From positions 1-5,629 of the forward strand of contig URTS01000118.1 of the NCBI GenBank assembly GCA_900550685.1: DNA of 5,629 nt, given 5' to 3'. Source of the stretch: an uncultured Oscillibacter sp. (GTDB lineage Bacteria; Bacillota; Clostridia; Oscillospirales; Oscillospiraceae). The position numbers and the translations under genes were made by a program. The notes under the pieces were generated by a model that made no database searches, was not told the origin of the DNA, and saw nothing but the letters and a program-made list of their open reading frames with translations. How positions within the stretch are numbered: position 1 is the first letter of the stretch; each line of letters starts with the position of its first letter. Shown in pieces: positions 5,409 to 5,629 of this stretch.

Positions 5409-5629
5409 TTATGCCAGCTCGGCCTGGCCGGTGTAGAGCTGGTAGTAGCGGCCATGCTGGGCCAGCAGGTCCTCGTGGTCACCCCGCTCGATGATGCTGC
5501 CCTGTTCCAGGACCATGATGGCCTGGGAATTGCGGACCGTGGAGAGCCGGTGGGCAATGACGAATACGGTGCGGCCCGCCATGAGCCGGTCCATGCCCCT
5601 TTCGATGAGCTTTTCCGTCCGGGTGTCGA
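5409..5629 (-). CDS. ABC exporter (fused permease/ATP-binding subunit), C-terminal end only
   Basis: The last 72 residues of a nucleotide-binding domain are present, and the rest lies beyond the right edge. The fragment starts in the D-loop region with DTRTEKLIERGMDRLM. It continues with a beta strand RTVFVIAHRLSTV holding the H-loop histidine, then DAIMVL-like NSQAIMVLEQGSIIERGDHEDLLAQHGRYYQLY, and ends QAELA. This wording is typical of MsbA/LmrA-type half-transporters that join six membrane helices to one ATPase and often act as heterodimers exporting drugs, lipids or peptides. Walker A, Walker B, the signature motif and the membrane domain are not in view, so substrate and partner cannot be inferred. 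Internal ATG codons near 5594 and 5582 are not the start, because the frame continues to the window edge. Confidence 0.93.
   Translation of the reverse strand, partial: DTRTEKLIERGMDRLMAGRTVFVIAHRLSTVRNSQAIMVLEQGSIIERGDHEDLLAQHGRYYQLYTGQAELA

Overview
The window looks like chromosomal core DNA from a GC-rich member of the Clostridia, most likely an Oscillospiraceae-type gut anaerobe (Flavonifractor, Oscillibacter or Lawsonibacter relatives). This is an inference. It rests on the clostridial short-form phosphoglycerate dehydrogenase with a C-terminal ACT domain, a stalk-domain (copper amine oxidase N1-like) secreted protein, a cyclophilin lipoprotein, strong AGGAG-type ribosome sites, and C/G-ending codons joined by A-rich spacers. 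No mobile element, CRISPR array or phage gene is visible.

Layout from left to right: (1) the 5' half of a tRNA-Arg(CCT) gene on the minus strand, with a near-consensus promoter. (2) serA on the minus strand, ending in a strong intrinsic terminator that abuts the tRNA promoter. (3) A 344-bp divergent spacer holding a serA promoter and structured leader on one strand, and a near-consensus typA promoter preceded by phased A-tracts on the other. (4) typA/bipA, a ribosome-binding translational GTPase, followed by a hairpin with a weak T-tract. (5) A short-spaced gene for a lipid-anchored cyclophilin peptidyl-prolyl isomerase, with its own terminator. (6) A 143-bp gap, then a gene for an exported protein made of two beta-rich repeats and a stalk domain. 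(7) A perfect bidirectional terminator. (8) The last 72 codons of an ABC exporter on the minus strand, running off the right edge.

The genes do not form one pathway. SerA makes serine precursor in the cytoplasm, TypA acts on the ribosome, the cyclophilin and the stalk-domain protein work outside the membrane, and the ABC protein is a membrane pump. Only typA and the cyclophilin gene could share a transcript. I see no convincing undescribed system. The points most worth checking are the Asn at the expected catalytic Glu position of SerA, the two-hairpin serA leader, the phased A-tracts upstream of typA, the mutually exclusive hairpins before the stalk-domain gene, and the two-repeat architecture of that protein.
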